Shown here: positions 18,175 through 26,075 of the stretch, in pieces
Position numbering within the stretch: the stretch's first letter is position 1
Layout: every line of letters starts with the position of its first letter
Source: Bacteroidales bacterium
GTDB lineage: Bacteria; Bacteroidota; Bacteroidia; Bacteroidales; Bacteroidaceae
Reading direction: 5' to 3'
Assembly: GCA_012517855.1 (NCBI GenBank)
Contig: JAAYUD010000058.1
Coordinates: forward strand, 1 to 64,000
DNA length: 64,000 nucleotides
The notes under the pieces: model-generated
Seen by the model: the letters and a program-made list of their open reading frames with translations, nothing else
The model's database searches: none
Told to the model about the DNA's origin: nothing
Position numbers and translations under genes: made by a program

Positions 18175-19476
18175 ATGGACTTAGATTTTGAATTAAAGAA
18201 AAATTGTCCCAATGTTATTAAAGTCATCGGCGTAGGCGGTGGCGGTAGTAATGCTGTGAACCACATGTTTGTTCAAGGTGACATCCAGGACGTTTCGTTT
18301 GTTCTTTGCAACACAGACAGTCAGGCCCTAATACAGTCGAAGATCCCTGTCAAAATACAACTGGGAGATGAAGGTTTGGGAGCAGGTGCTATACCCGAAG
18401 TAGCAAAAAACGCTGCCGAAGAAAGTAAAGAACGAATCAAAAAGATGCTGTCCGACGGCACAAAGATGGTATTCATCACCGCAGGAATGGGAGGTGGAAC
18501 CGGAACAGGTGCTGCGCCGGTAGTTGCCAAAATTGCCAAAGAAATGGGCATTTTGACCGTAGGTATCGTTACTATACCTTTTCTTTTTGAAGGTGAACAG
18601 AAAATACTCAAAGCACTAAGTGGAGTAGATGAAATTGCTAAAAATGTAGATGCGTTATTGGTCATCAACAACGAACGTCTTCGCTCTATCTATTCGGATC
18701 TCACCCTAACCAATGCCTTTGCAAAGGCTGATGACACACTATTAATAGCAGTAAAAGGCATCGCAGAAATCATCACACTACCTAAAAAAATAAACCTTGA
18801 CTTTGCCGATGTCCGTACAACGCTGCAAAATGGCGGTGTAGCTATCATGGCTACAGGCGAAGCAGTTGGCGAAAACCGCATCACAGAAGCCATCAACAAA
18901 GCTTTGCTTTCGCCGTTACTAAGCAACAAAGACATCACCAACTCAAAACGCATTTTGCTTTGTGTAACTTTTAGCCCCAATTCAGAACTCATCGTAGAAG
19001 AGCTTGATGAAATTCATGACTTTATGAAAAGTATCGAAAAAAATGTTGAAGTTATCTGGGGAGGCGGTCCCGATGAGAAACTGAAAGATGGCGTAAGAAT
19101 TACCATTTTGGCTACCGGATTCGGTGTAAAAGATGTTGCTGATAAGAGGGATATATTGGGCGAAGATATTGCCGAACTAATTGATGAAGAAGAACAGAAC
19201 CGCCGAAACCGTTTAATTAAACAATATTATGGAGAAGGCATTCAGGACCTGGGCCGTTCAAGGCGTCACGAAACATTCTTGTTTGATCCATCAACACTCG
19301 ATAACGATGATATTATCTCAAGAGTAGAATCATCACCAACTTTTGAGCGTACCAGACAACAGCTCAAAAAAATTAAAGCCCTAGCAGCTTCTGACAGTGC
19401 TCAAACTGAAAAAGAAAAAGAGTCAGGGGAGAATAAGAATGATGCAGTAGCAGATGGCGTCATCAATTTTGGATAA
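18175..19476 (+). CDS. ftsZ: Cell division GTPase FtsZ
   Basis: Tubulin-like GTPase forming the Z ring. The 433-residue protein has GVGGGGSNAVNHM near the start, the GTP signature GGGTGTG at residues 106-112, and the synergy/T7 loop NLDFADVRT that completes the neighbour's active site. The linker after about residue 330 is acidic; a VESSPTFERTRQQLKK segment near residue 385 may act as the FtsA-binding conserved peptide, although it is not at the very end. Last divisome gene of the operon. Confidence 0.97.
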   Translation: MDLDFELKKNCPNVIKVIGVGGGGSNAVNHMFVQGDIQDVSFVLCNTDSQALIQSKIPVKIQLGDEGLGAGAIPEVAKNAAEESKERIKKMLSDGTKMVFITAGMGGGTGTGAAPVVAKIAKEMGILTVGIVTIPFLFEGEQKILKALSGVDEIAKNVDALLVINNERLRSIYSDLTLTNAFAKADDTLLIAVKGIAEIITLPKKINLDFADVRTTLQNGGVAIMATGEAVGENRITEAINKALLSPLLSNKDITNSKRILLCVTFSPNSELIVEELDEIHDFMKSIEKNVEVIWGGGPDEKLKDGVRITILATGFGVKDVADKRDILGEDIAELIDEEEQNRRNRLIKQYYGEGIQDLGRSRRHETFLFDPSTLDNDDIISRVESSPTFERTRQQLKKIKALAASDSAQTEKEKESGENKNDAVADGVINFG

Positions 19477-19510
19477 ATAAAGACAGAATACTTATAAACA
19501 ATAAAATAAG

Positions 19511-19966
19511 ATGAGTTTATTTGATAAAGTCAGCGAAGACATTAAAAACGCAATGAAAGCCCACGACAAAGTGGCACTCGATACTTTAAGAAACATAAAG
19601 AAATGTTTTTTGGAAGCAAAAACAGCAGAAGGAGCCAACGGCGAATTAAATGATGCCGATGCAACAAAAATCATTCAGAAACTGGTTAAACAAGGAAAAG
19701 ACTCGGCAGAACAGTATATGGCCGCCAATCGTCAAGATCTTGCAGATGGAGAATTGGAACAAGTCAAAGTAATGGAAACATATCTTCCAAAACAACTCTC
19801 GTCTGAAGAGCTTGAAATCCGCTTGAAAGCAATTATTGCCGAAGTCGGTGCAACCGGTGCCAAAGACATGGGAAAAGTGATGGGAGCCGCTTCTAAACAA
19901 TTAGCGGGTTTGGCAGAAGGCCGCATCATTTCAACTAAAGTAAAAGAACTCCTCGCAGCTCTTTAA
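19511..19966 (+). CDS. yqeY: GatB/YqeY domain protein
   Basis: A 151-residue protein of the YqeY family, related to the tail domain of the GatB amidotransferase subunit. Typical stretches are MSLFDKVSEDIKNAMKAHDK, LDTLRNIKKCFLEA and a C-terminal GKVMGAASKQLAGLAEGR. Its function in most bacteria is unclear; a role in tRNA-dependent amidation is suggested only by the domain. It follows ftsZ by 34 bases on the same strand and is likely co-transcribed. Its TAA shares the palindromic TTAA with the stop of the convergent recO. Confidence 0.92.
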   Translation: MSLFDKVSEDIKNAMKAHDKVALDTLRNIKKCFLEAKTAEGANGELNDADATKIIQKLVKQGKDSAEQYMAANRQDLADGELEQVKVMETYLPKQLSSEELEIRLKAIIAEVGATGAKDMGKVMGAASKQLAGLAEGRIISTKVKELLAAL

Positions 19967-20688
19967 TCAAACACCTCGCGCAAGACCTCTACAGACTTCA
20001 ACTCCGGGAACTCGGGAAGATGAATTCTGTAATACGACAAAAGGACTTCTATGCACCTGTTACGCTGATCACGATTCATAGCGAACAGGTGCATATTATT
20101 ATAATTCATTCGCATCAAAGTATTGATACGATGGGCTTCATCAGGTTTCAAAAAAGGTTGCCCAGTCAGAGGCAAAGAAGTGTAACAGCTATTCTGCAAA
20201 TCAAAATAATCGCCTTTCCTATATCCGGTTAGATTGGGATAGAATCCTAAGAACCAAGACAAATGCATCATAAACACCAAATGAAAATTCGAAAAATTGG
20301 CAGAACAATTGTCTAGCCACAAAATAGAATTTTTAAGATACCCGAACAAAAGTTGGTTTTCGGCTTCTTCACGCAAAGAATAAAGCATAAATTCTGCCAA
20401 GAAAAAAGCGATTGTGGTTTTTGACCTGTCAAAAGGTATAGAGGCAAAAGGATAACTCAATTTAGCATTCTTAATACGATTCAATGAACGATTAGAACGA
20501 AAGTCCGCCTCAATATCGACTAGCGCCAACGGCTGGAATAAAGAAGCTTTAAAGATTGAACGGCGAGATTTTGGGATAGAAACCAATAAAGTAGTTCTAC
20601 CATAAAGAGAAGTATATACATCGACGATATTTGATGTATCACTATATTTTATTTGATGTAGAACAATTGCCTCCGATTTCTGCAACAT
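19963..20688 (-). CDS. recO: DNA repair protein RecO
   Basis: Recombination mediator that helps load RecA on SSB-coated gaps (RecFOR pathway). The 241-residue product starts MLQKSEAIVLHQIKYSDTSN, an OB-fold N-terminus, followed by the helical RecO C-domain (HLVFMMHLSWFLGFYPNL). The start is placed at the ATG at 20688 because Bacteroides RecO proteins begin MLQK; a TTG eight codons upstream is possible but unlikely. It converges on yqeY with a 4-base overlap. The region upstream is a 1.5-kb gene desert. Confidence 0.93.
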   Translation of the reverse strand: MLQKSEAIVLHQIKYSDTSNIVDVYTSLYGRTTLLVSIPKSRRSIFKASLFQPLALVDIEADFRSNRSLNRIKNAKLSYPFASIPFDRSKTTIAFFLAEFMLYSLREEAENQLLFGYLKNSILWLDNCSANFSNFHLVFMMHLSWFLGFYPNLTGYRKGDYFDLQNSCYTSLPLTGQPFLKPDEAHRINTLMRMNYNNMHLFAMNRDQRNRCIEVLLSYYRIHLPEFPELKSVEVLREVFD

Positions 20689-20883
20689 ACACTTCCTTAT
20701 AATTATGCTCAAAAGTAAATAAAAATAAGTCGCCGTACAAACGAGTACACAAATTAATTATCACAGTGCGCATTATCAATGCAATTTTCCTGCTTTGCCT
20801 TATCCCAAAAATTCACTAACAGTACTATACTAATATCGTCCCTTTTTGCTTTTTGAATTACAAAAATCAAAAAGAGATGTTCT

Positions 20884-20924
20884 CTTCCTTATGTTTTTTA
20901 CGACTCACGAGCGTGAGTCGCAAG
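20884..20924. repeat. GACTCACG-core hairpin module, second copy
   Basis: Reads CTTCCTTATGTTTTTT, then ACGACTCACG-AG-CGTGAGTCGCAAG. The outer T-rich arm and core match the modules at 2901-2941 and 53107-53147 with few changes. Here the right outer arm is missing, so only the core (9-bp arms) can pair. Confidence 0.85.
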
Positions 20925-21186
20925 CTATATATAGACGGAAAAAACTTTGGCTCACCAGTAAAAGTAGGGGAATTAAGCATGATGGCATTCGGGTACTTAG
21001 ATCCGAGACAGAGAATAGATTTATATTAATAAGTTGTTGCAGAGGACGTGAAATATTTATCTATTTTGCAGAAAAAAATTGTATAAACAGCCACATAGAT
21101 GTTGTCTTACTCTATGTAAATCGTTGGAGTGCACACCCCATTGACACAGAAACAAGTTATGATACAACACTTTGCCTACAATCCAT

Positions 21187-21529
21187 TTTTCAGAACGTAT
21201 TTCAATGTGAACATTCCCCGACATTCTGATACTTTCTTATCCGAACAGGGGTAATAGGCCATTACAGGGCACTATTTTCGTACTCATTTCACCACCCTAA
21301 TATAAATCGAATCAGAACAAGACATGAAGAGATAACGTGCAAGAGACTGATATACAGCGACAAATTCATAAGGACGAAAATAAATGTTTATACTTACAAA
21401 CATTTATATTCGTCCTTATCATTTTTCGAAAGCAAAGGTTCATTTTGTATATCAAGAAATAGCATTTCAGTGTAGTTAAAAAAGTATCAGAATGTCGAGG
21501 AGTATTCACCTTCCAAAACGCTCTGAAAA
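21187..21529. repeat. Internal imperfect inverted repeat, ~52-bp arms
   Basis: The left arm (21187-21238) and right arm (21478-21529) are imperfect reverse complements. The best part, CGACATTCTGATACTTT, is exact in both. The outer part TTTTCAGA also matches, with about ten mismatches between. The enclosed 240 bases contain another hairpin at 21368-21419. Confidence 0.7.
21368..21419. repeat. Hairpin with 22-bp arms carrying ATAAGGACGAA
   Basis: Arms 21368-21389 and 21398-21419 pair at 21 of 22 positions around an 8-base loop. The outer motif ATAAGGACGAA / CGTCCTTAT is the same as the outer arm of the 53-kb hairpin (CGTCCTTACG ... CATAAGGACG). Confidence 0.8.
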
Positions 21530-21642
21530 CTGGCACCAATATTACTACTTTAGATTAACACAATCTTGCGTCAACGAGGATGTACGTCTTGGACTCATCA
21601 GTAAAAAACAGGAAGCTAAGTGGCACGAAGTACTCGATAGAT

Positions 21643-21900
21643 GAGATACACTCGTCTATGTGCAAAACGGTTCCTCAGGTATCTGTAAGCCATCGTTTAG
21701 AATCGTTCTAAGCAGAGGTCCGCTGAAAATAAGGAATCTACAGTATACTCTAGGGCCGATTTTCGGACCTTTTTCCGCTGGCGTTGTATATGGTGCATCG
21801 TTAACATGTTGTATGGCAGTGCCGTATGGTGTCATACGGAGGTGGCAAAGGTTGTTATGAAGATAGAATTTGATGCATATTCCCGACTTTACTGGTGAGC
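21643..21900 (+). repeat. ~260-bp dispersed repeat, copy 1
   Basis: Aligns end to end with 41084-41347 at clearly above-random identity. Shared blocks include AGGTCCGCTGAAAATAA, TGTATATGGTGCATCGTTAA and CCGTATGGTGTCATACGG (itself a palindrome-like segment). Neither copy encodes an uninterrupted protein of note. The changes look like neutral drift of a once-mobile or structural sequence. Confidence 0.75.
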
Positions 21901-21918
21901 TTTTACACACCCAAAACC

Positions 21919-21986
21919 ACGTATGTACCTAAATTTGTTGACGTCCATACGTTTTCAAAAAAACTTAAGGACGTCACCGAAAAAAC
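21919..21986 (+). repeat. 68-bp repeat shared with 40556-40623, copy 1
   Basis: Starts ACGTATG and contains the exact shared core CGTCCATACGTTTTCAAAAA, then a near-identical ACGTCACCG with a flanking run of A. GACGTCC ... GGACGTC inside it can pair. It resembles the outer arm (CGTCCTTACGTTTTTT) of the palindrome family. Confidence 0.75.
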
Positions 21987-21995
21987 TAACATACG

Positions 21996-22029
21996 ACACT
22001 TTCGACTCATAGTTATGAGTCGAAAGTGT
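21996..22029. repeat. 34-bp palindrome with CGACTCATA core
   Basis: Perfect 16-bp arms (ACACTTTCGACTCATA and complement) around GT, followed by TTTTATTTTT. The core CGACTCAT is close to the CGACTCACG core of the other hairpins. It could also terminate + strand transcription because of its T tract. Confidence 0.8.
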
Positions 22030-22239
22030 TTTATTTTTAGAGTATACATACCCCATTTATGCAATAACGTGTTTATTTATAGTGGGTTATTTTCAGACCG
22101 TTTTTCAAAACGTTTTTCGAGATGAATATTTATCGCAGCACTGGTACTTTTTTATCCCATACCTAGTTCGTTTAATACGCTTCATATCTTTGTCGTCGTG
22201 TATCAGCGTATGAGCGTCCTCTGAGCTTCCTCTATTAGC

Positions 22240-24237
22240 TTATTTCGTTTTCTCTTTAATGAAACCGTGTCGATAAGCGTAAAGCAATTGTCTTATTTCT
22301 TGAATTTGGTGGCGTAATTCTTTGCCTTTGTCTGTATCGTTTACTAACATGCGGTGGCGGCTAAGCTCTACTATTTGCGTGGAACTTTTAATATCCGACC
22401 CAGTACGAATCGATTCTTCGGCAGAAGAAAACGGTTCATGTTGTACAAGTTCGAAACCACGACTATGAAAAACGAGTGTATAGCCTGCTATGCCTGTCGT
22501 GTTGTGATAGGCACGGGAGAAACCTCCATCGATGACTAACAATTTGCCGTTGGCTTTTACCGGTTGTTCTCCGCTAGATGCATGAACCGGTACATGCCCG
22601 TTGATAATGTGACGGGCTTTGCCTTCTACGCCGAAAGAATCGAGAATATAGTCACATATCTTTTCGTCGTCACGAAGTTTATAATAATAGCCGTTTTCTT
22701 CTTTCCACGTGGCTTTGTCTTTCAAAAAATAGCGCTCGAATGTGGCCATTTTTGATTTATCGAATAGTGGGGAGTCTGTTCCGCACCAAAGATACCAAAA
22801 GTAATCGACAGCAAATTGGAGTTCACTCTCTTCGGTGTCAGAATTAAATGCCTTGCGGATGGTAAGTCCTATTTGTGTAAGAAGTTCTTTGCCGGCATAT
22901 TTCTTTTTATCGATCAATACTTCTTTTAAAGTTCCATCAGAATTGAGAGGTACTGATGCATGAAACAATAGATTGGAATTATAAATATTGTAGATGCATC
23001 CGTGGCTTAGTAAACAACGGATGTGTTTCTTTAGTCTGTCTCGCATAACGAAAGAATGCCGCAAGTTATTGATGACCTCTGCCTCTTCTGGCGTCAACTT
23101 ATAAGGATGTTCGGGATCTATTGTCGGAAAGTTGTTGTCTTTCATTTCATACTCCTTCCCATTAATTAGCAATACCCCTTTCTCCTTGTCTATGAGGTGC
23201 AATAGCTTACGGTTGCTCATATTCCATTCGGGATGACGATCGATCATATCGCCTTCTAGCTTGAATTGAATAATGCTGATGGCTTTGTGCATCTTGCTGA
23301 GCTGAACAATTTCTTTGGGGCTGAATCCCGTATTCATTTTTTCTAGCTTGGGAATGAATTCTGTGCAGGGGTCGTCTGCATAGACATCCATCGCAAGAGT
23401 AGCAAGTGGAAGCAGATTAATGCCGTAGCCGTCTTGTAGCGTTTCCATATTGCCATAGCGTAATGATATTCGAAGGACATTGCAGATGCAACACTCATTT
23501 CCTGCCGCTGCACCCATCCAAAGAATATCGTGATTGCCCCATTGGATATCGAAGCTATGGTAATGTCGTAGAGTCTCCATTATGATATGTGCTCCGGGCC
23601 CGCGGTCGTAGACGTCACCAAGCACGTGAAGTTGGTCGATGGCTAGTTGCTGAATAAGTTTGCACATGTCAATAATGAAATCGTCAGCTCTTTCGGTAGA
23701 GATAATTGTTTCTGTAATGACGTTAACGTATGCTTGTTTGTTATGGTCGTCTGCATTTTCGTGAAGTAGCTCTTCTATAATATAAGCAAAATCTTTGGGT
23801 AGGGCTTTGCGAACTTTGGAACGAGTATATTTGGAAGAAACACTCCGGCAGACTCTGACTAGTTGATGAATGGTTACTGTGTACCAATTGTCTAAGTCGG
23901 GTTCGGCGGCTTTCACCAATTCCAATTTTTGTTCGGGATAATAGATTAAAGTACAAAGATCACGAATTTCTGCCTCACGAAGGTTGTTGCCGAATATTTC
24001 TTTTACTTTTCTTTTAATATTACCCGAAGCGTTTTTCAATACATGTTGAAAAGCTTCGTATTCTCCGTGAATATCGGCGAGATAATGTTCAGTTCCTTTA
24101 GGCAAATTAAGAATCGCTTCCAAATTGATGATTTCAGTACTTGCTGCAGCTACTGTTGGAAAAATATGAGCCAATAATTGTAAATAACTCATATTCTTTT
24201 CAATCATGTCAGGAGTAATGATTTCTTCCTTTTTCAT
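22240..24237 (-). CDS. fbp: Fructose-1,6-bisphosphatase, class III
   Basis: Gluconeogenic phosphatase of the class III (YydE/Fbp) type, a calcineurin-like metallophosphatase unrelated to the common class I enzyme. The 665-residue protein shows INLEAILNLPKGTEHYLADIHGEYEAF, then GDVYDRGPGAHII and WGNHDILWMGAA (metal ligands), and INGHVPVHASSGEQP near the C-terminus. The start at 24237 (MKKEEIITPD) is chosen over an upstream in-frame start because homologues begin close to this point. Single-gene unit; its promoter should lie in the 130 bases shared with the divergent helix-hairpin-helix gene. Confidence 0.96.
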   Translation of the reverse strand: MKKEEIITPDMIEKNMSYLQLLAHIFPTVAAASTEIINLEAILNLPKGTEHYLADIHGEYEAFQHVLKNASGNIKRKVKEIFGNNLREAEIRDLCTLIYYPEQKLELVKAAEPDLDNWYTVTIHQLVRVCRSVSSKYTRSKVRKALPKDFAYIIEELLHENADDHNKQAYVNVITETIISTERADDFIIDMCKLIQQLAIDQLHVLGDVYDRGPGAHIIMETLRHYHSFDIQWGNHDILWMGAAAGNECCICNVLRISLRYGNMETLQDGYGINLLPLATLAMDVYADDPCTEFIPKLEKMNTGFSPKEIVQLSKMHKAISIIQFKLEGDMIDRHPEWNMSNRKLLHLIDKEKGVLLINGKEYEMKDNNFPTIDPEHPYKLTPEEAEVINNLRHSFVMRDRLKKHIRCLLSHGCIYNIYNSNLLFHASVPLNSDGTLKEVLIDKKKYAGKELLTQIGLTIRKAFNSDTEESELQFAVDYFWYLWCGTDSPLFDKSKMATFERYFLKDKATWKEENGYYYKLRDDEKICDYILDSFGVEGKARHIINGHVPVHASSGEQPVKANGKLLVIDGGFSRAYHNTTGIAGYTLVFHSRGFELVQHEPFSSAEESIRTGSDIKSSTQIVELSRHRMLVNDTDKGKELRHQIQEIRQLLYAYRHGFIKEKTK

Positions 24238-24370
24238 AATGATCGATTGATGGCTTTTATTTTTGCAAATGTAGGTACTCTGTGTAATAAAAACAAATTT
24301 TTGTGACAACATTATTCGGCTATTGTCCTTATTTTAGTTATCTTTGGAGGCAGATTAACCTTCTGATGCT

Positions 24371-25273
24371 ATGTTGAAAGACTTTTTTTATTATACAAAA
24401 ACAGAAAGACGAGGAATAATTTTTATTATTGTAATTATTATACTTTGTTTGTTTGGATCGTTTCTCATCAGTGATGTAGTGAGATCGCCTCGTGGAGGTG
24501 GCGATAAGAGTTTCAATAAAGAATATGAAGCATTTGTCCATTCTATCGAAGTGCTTAATCGAAAGGAGTATAGTAAATTTCATCATACCCAGTTTAATCA
24601 AGATGTGGTATTGGCTTCTTTTAATCCAAATACAGTAGATTCTCTTACTTTCTTGCGTTTAGGTTTGCCTCGATGGATGGTTCATAATATATTAAAGTAT
24701 CGGGCAAAAGGGGGTAAGTTCCGTAAACCTCAAGATTTTCGTAAAATATATGGTATGACCGACGAACGTTTTGCTCTTCTTCTGCCCTATATAGATATTC
24801 CGACGGTCAACCGTGATACTGTTCGAATGGCGGTTACACGAGATTCTCTCCCTCTTGCTAAATATCCCATAAAGTATGCTTCTGCCATAAAATTGGAATT
24901 GAATGCGGTTGATACTACCGAATTGCGAAAGATACCAGGAGTGGGCAGTGGCATCGCCCGAATGATAGTGCGCTATCGGCAGCAATTAGGAGGCTATTAT
25001 TCTGTTCAGCAATTAGAAGAGATACATCTTATAAGTAGTAGGCTGAGCAAGTGGTTTACTGTTGATCCGGCTTTGATACATCGATTGAATGTAAACAAAG
25101 ACGGACTACAAAGACTTAATGCTCATCCTTATATCAATTTCTATCAGGCCAAGGCCATAGTAGAATACCGACGTAAGCGTGGTACAATTAAAAATCTTAA
25201 TCAGCTTGCTTTTTATGAAGAGTTTACTTCAGCCGATTTTGAACGAATGAGTCATTATATAGCGTTTGACTGA
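24371..25273 (+). CDS. Membrane-anchored helix-hairpin-helix (ComEA-like) protein
   Basis: A 300-residue protein with an N-terminal membrane segment (about 17-36, [18 protein letters not shown]). The rest consists of repeated helix-hairpin-helix units, such as [25 protein letters not shown] and two similar repeats ([43 protein letters not shown]). These motifs bind DNA backbone non-specifically, as in the competence receptor ComEA. DNA uptake is not shown for this gene; the call is a domain description. Its 3' end overlaps the convergent ABC ATPase gene by 19 bases. Confidence 0.85.
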   Translation: MLKDFFYYTKTERRGIIFIIVIIILCLFGSFLISDVVRSPRGGGDKSFNKEYEAFVHSIEVLNRKEYSKFHHTQFNQDVVLASFNPNTVDSLTFLRLGLPRWMVHNILKYRAKGGKFRKPQDFRKIYGMTDERFALLLPYIDIPTVNRDTVRMAVTRDSLPLAKYPIKYASAIKLELNAVDTTELRKIPGVGSGIARMIVRYRQQLGGYYSVQQLEEIHLISSRLSKWFTVDPALIHRLNVNKDGLQRLNAHPYINFYQAKAIVEYRRKRGTIKNLNQLAFYEEFTSADFERMSHYIAFD

Positions 25274-26022
25274 GACTCTTCTGATGATTGAATTGTAGTA
25301 TCTTCTTGAAGTATGTCCACTTTTGTATTGTTATTAGCTTCTGTCTCTAATTCCAATTTAGCTTCGGGATTATCAATCATAAGTCCATCAACCATGTGAA
25401 GTGTACGATCGGTGATTTTGGCAAGCTTCTCATCATGTGTGACAATGACAAATGTTTGACCGAATTGTTTGCGAAGTTCGAAGAACAATTGGTGCAGCTC
25501 TTCTTTATTGTGAGAGTCTAAGCTTCCGGATGGTTCGTCGGCAAGAATTATATTCGGATGGTTAATAAGCGCGCGAGCTACTGCAACACGTTGTTTCTCA
25601 CCGCCGGACAGCTCGTTAGGCTTGTGGGTAGCACGATCTTCGAGCCCCATGAACTTTAGTATCTCCAATGCTTCGCTACGAGATTCTTTACGAGATTTTC
25701 CAGCAATATAAGCAGGGATAAGCACATTCTCTACTGCCGTAAATTCAGGAAGTAATTGGTGAAATTGGAATACAAAACCAATGTGTTTGTTGCGGAAAGC
25801 CGAAAGTGCTTTCTCTTTATATTTATTAATATTGACGCCGTCGAAGAGTACTGTGCCTGAGTCAGGTTTGTCAAGCGTTCCCATGATCTGAAGTAACGTT
25901 GTTTTGCCGGCACCGCTCGGTCCTACGATGCTGACAATCTCTCCTTCGTTTATCCTTAAGTCGATTCCTTTCAAAACCTGCAAGGAACCGAAATTCTTAG
26001 TGATGCCTTGTAATTCTATCAT
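25255..26022 (-). CDS. ABC transporter ATPase, LolD/MacB type
   Basis: A 255-residue ATP-binding subunit with Walker A ([12 protein letters not shown], about 34-45), the signature [15 protein letters not shown] and Walker [13 protein letters not shown]. The N-terminus ([20 protein letters not shown]) and the [20 protein letters not shown] segment place it with LolD-like ATPases, which drive lipoprotein release or macrolide/peptide export. No permease is adjacent, as is usual for lolD in Bacteroidota. An acidic, Gln/Ser-rich tail of about 35 residues follows the ATPase domain and overlaps the neighbouring gene. Substrate not determinable. Confidence 0.88.
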   Translation of the reverse strand: MIELQGITKNFGSLQVLKGIDLRINEGEIVSIVGPSGAGKTTLLQIMGTLDKPDSGTVLFDGVNINKYKEKALSAFRNKHIGFVFQFHQLLPEFTAVENVLIPAYIAGKSRKESRSEALEILKFMGLEDRATHKPNELSGGEKQRVAVARALINHPNIILADEPSGSLDSHNKEELHQLFFELRKQFGQTFVIVTHDEKLAKITDRTLHMVDGLMIDNPEAKLELETEANNNTKVDILQEDTTIQSSEESQSNAI

Positions 26023-26075
26023 AGTTGTTATATTATAAATGTTTTTATTACATATTTAGTTTTCTACTTGCATTT

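Larger units (their letters stand above)
20949..21900. mobile_element. Possible decayed insertion element bounded by inverted repeats
   Basis: GCTCACCAGTAAA at 20950-20962 is exactly repeated in inverse orientation at 21888-21900, and the similarity runs a few bases further inward (AGTAGGGG versus GTCGGGA reading inward). The interval of about 950 bp contains no open transposase. The right part is the ~260-bp sequence also found at 41 kb, whose end (GCCAGTGAGCC) is a diverged version of the same terminus. No target duplication was recognised. Confidence 0.35.
20689..22239. other. 1.55-kb gene-free region rich in palindromes and decayed repeats
   Basis: No convincing gene: the open frames present (for example 20846-21229) lack a family resemblance and run through repeats. 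The stretch holds a GACTCACG-core hairpin (20884-20924), candidate terminal inverted repeats (20949 and 21900), an internal inverted pair (21187/21529), a CGTCCTTAT hairpin (21368-21419), one copy of a ~260-bp repeat shared with 41 kb, a 68-bp repeat shared with 40.6 kb, and a further palindrome (21996-22029). It looks like the remains of one or more mobile elements. Confidence 0.6.

Noticed and set aside
20846..21229. 127-codon + strand frame in the gene desert
   Set aside because: Runs through the hairpin and an inverted-repeat arm, with no recognisable domain or start signal.
21656..22125. Open frames inside the ~260-bp repeat and downstream
   Set aside because: The equivalent frames in the 41-kb copy differ or are broken, so they are not conserved coding sequence.
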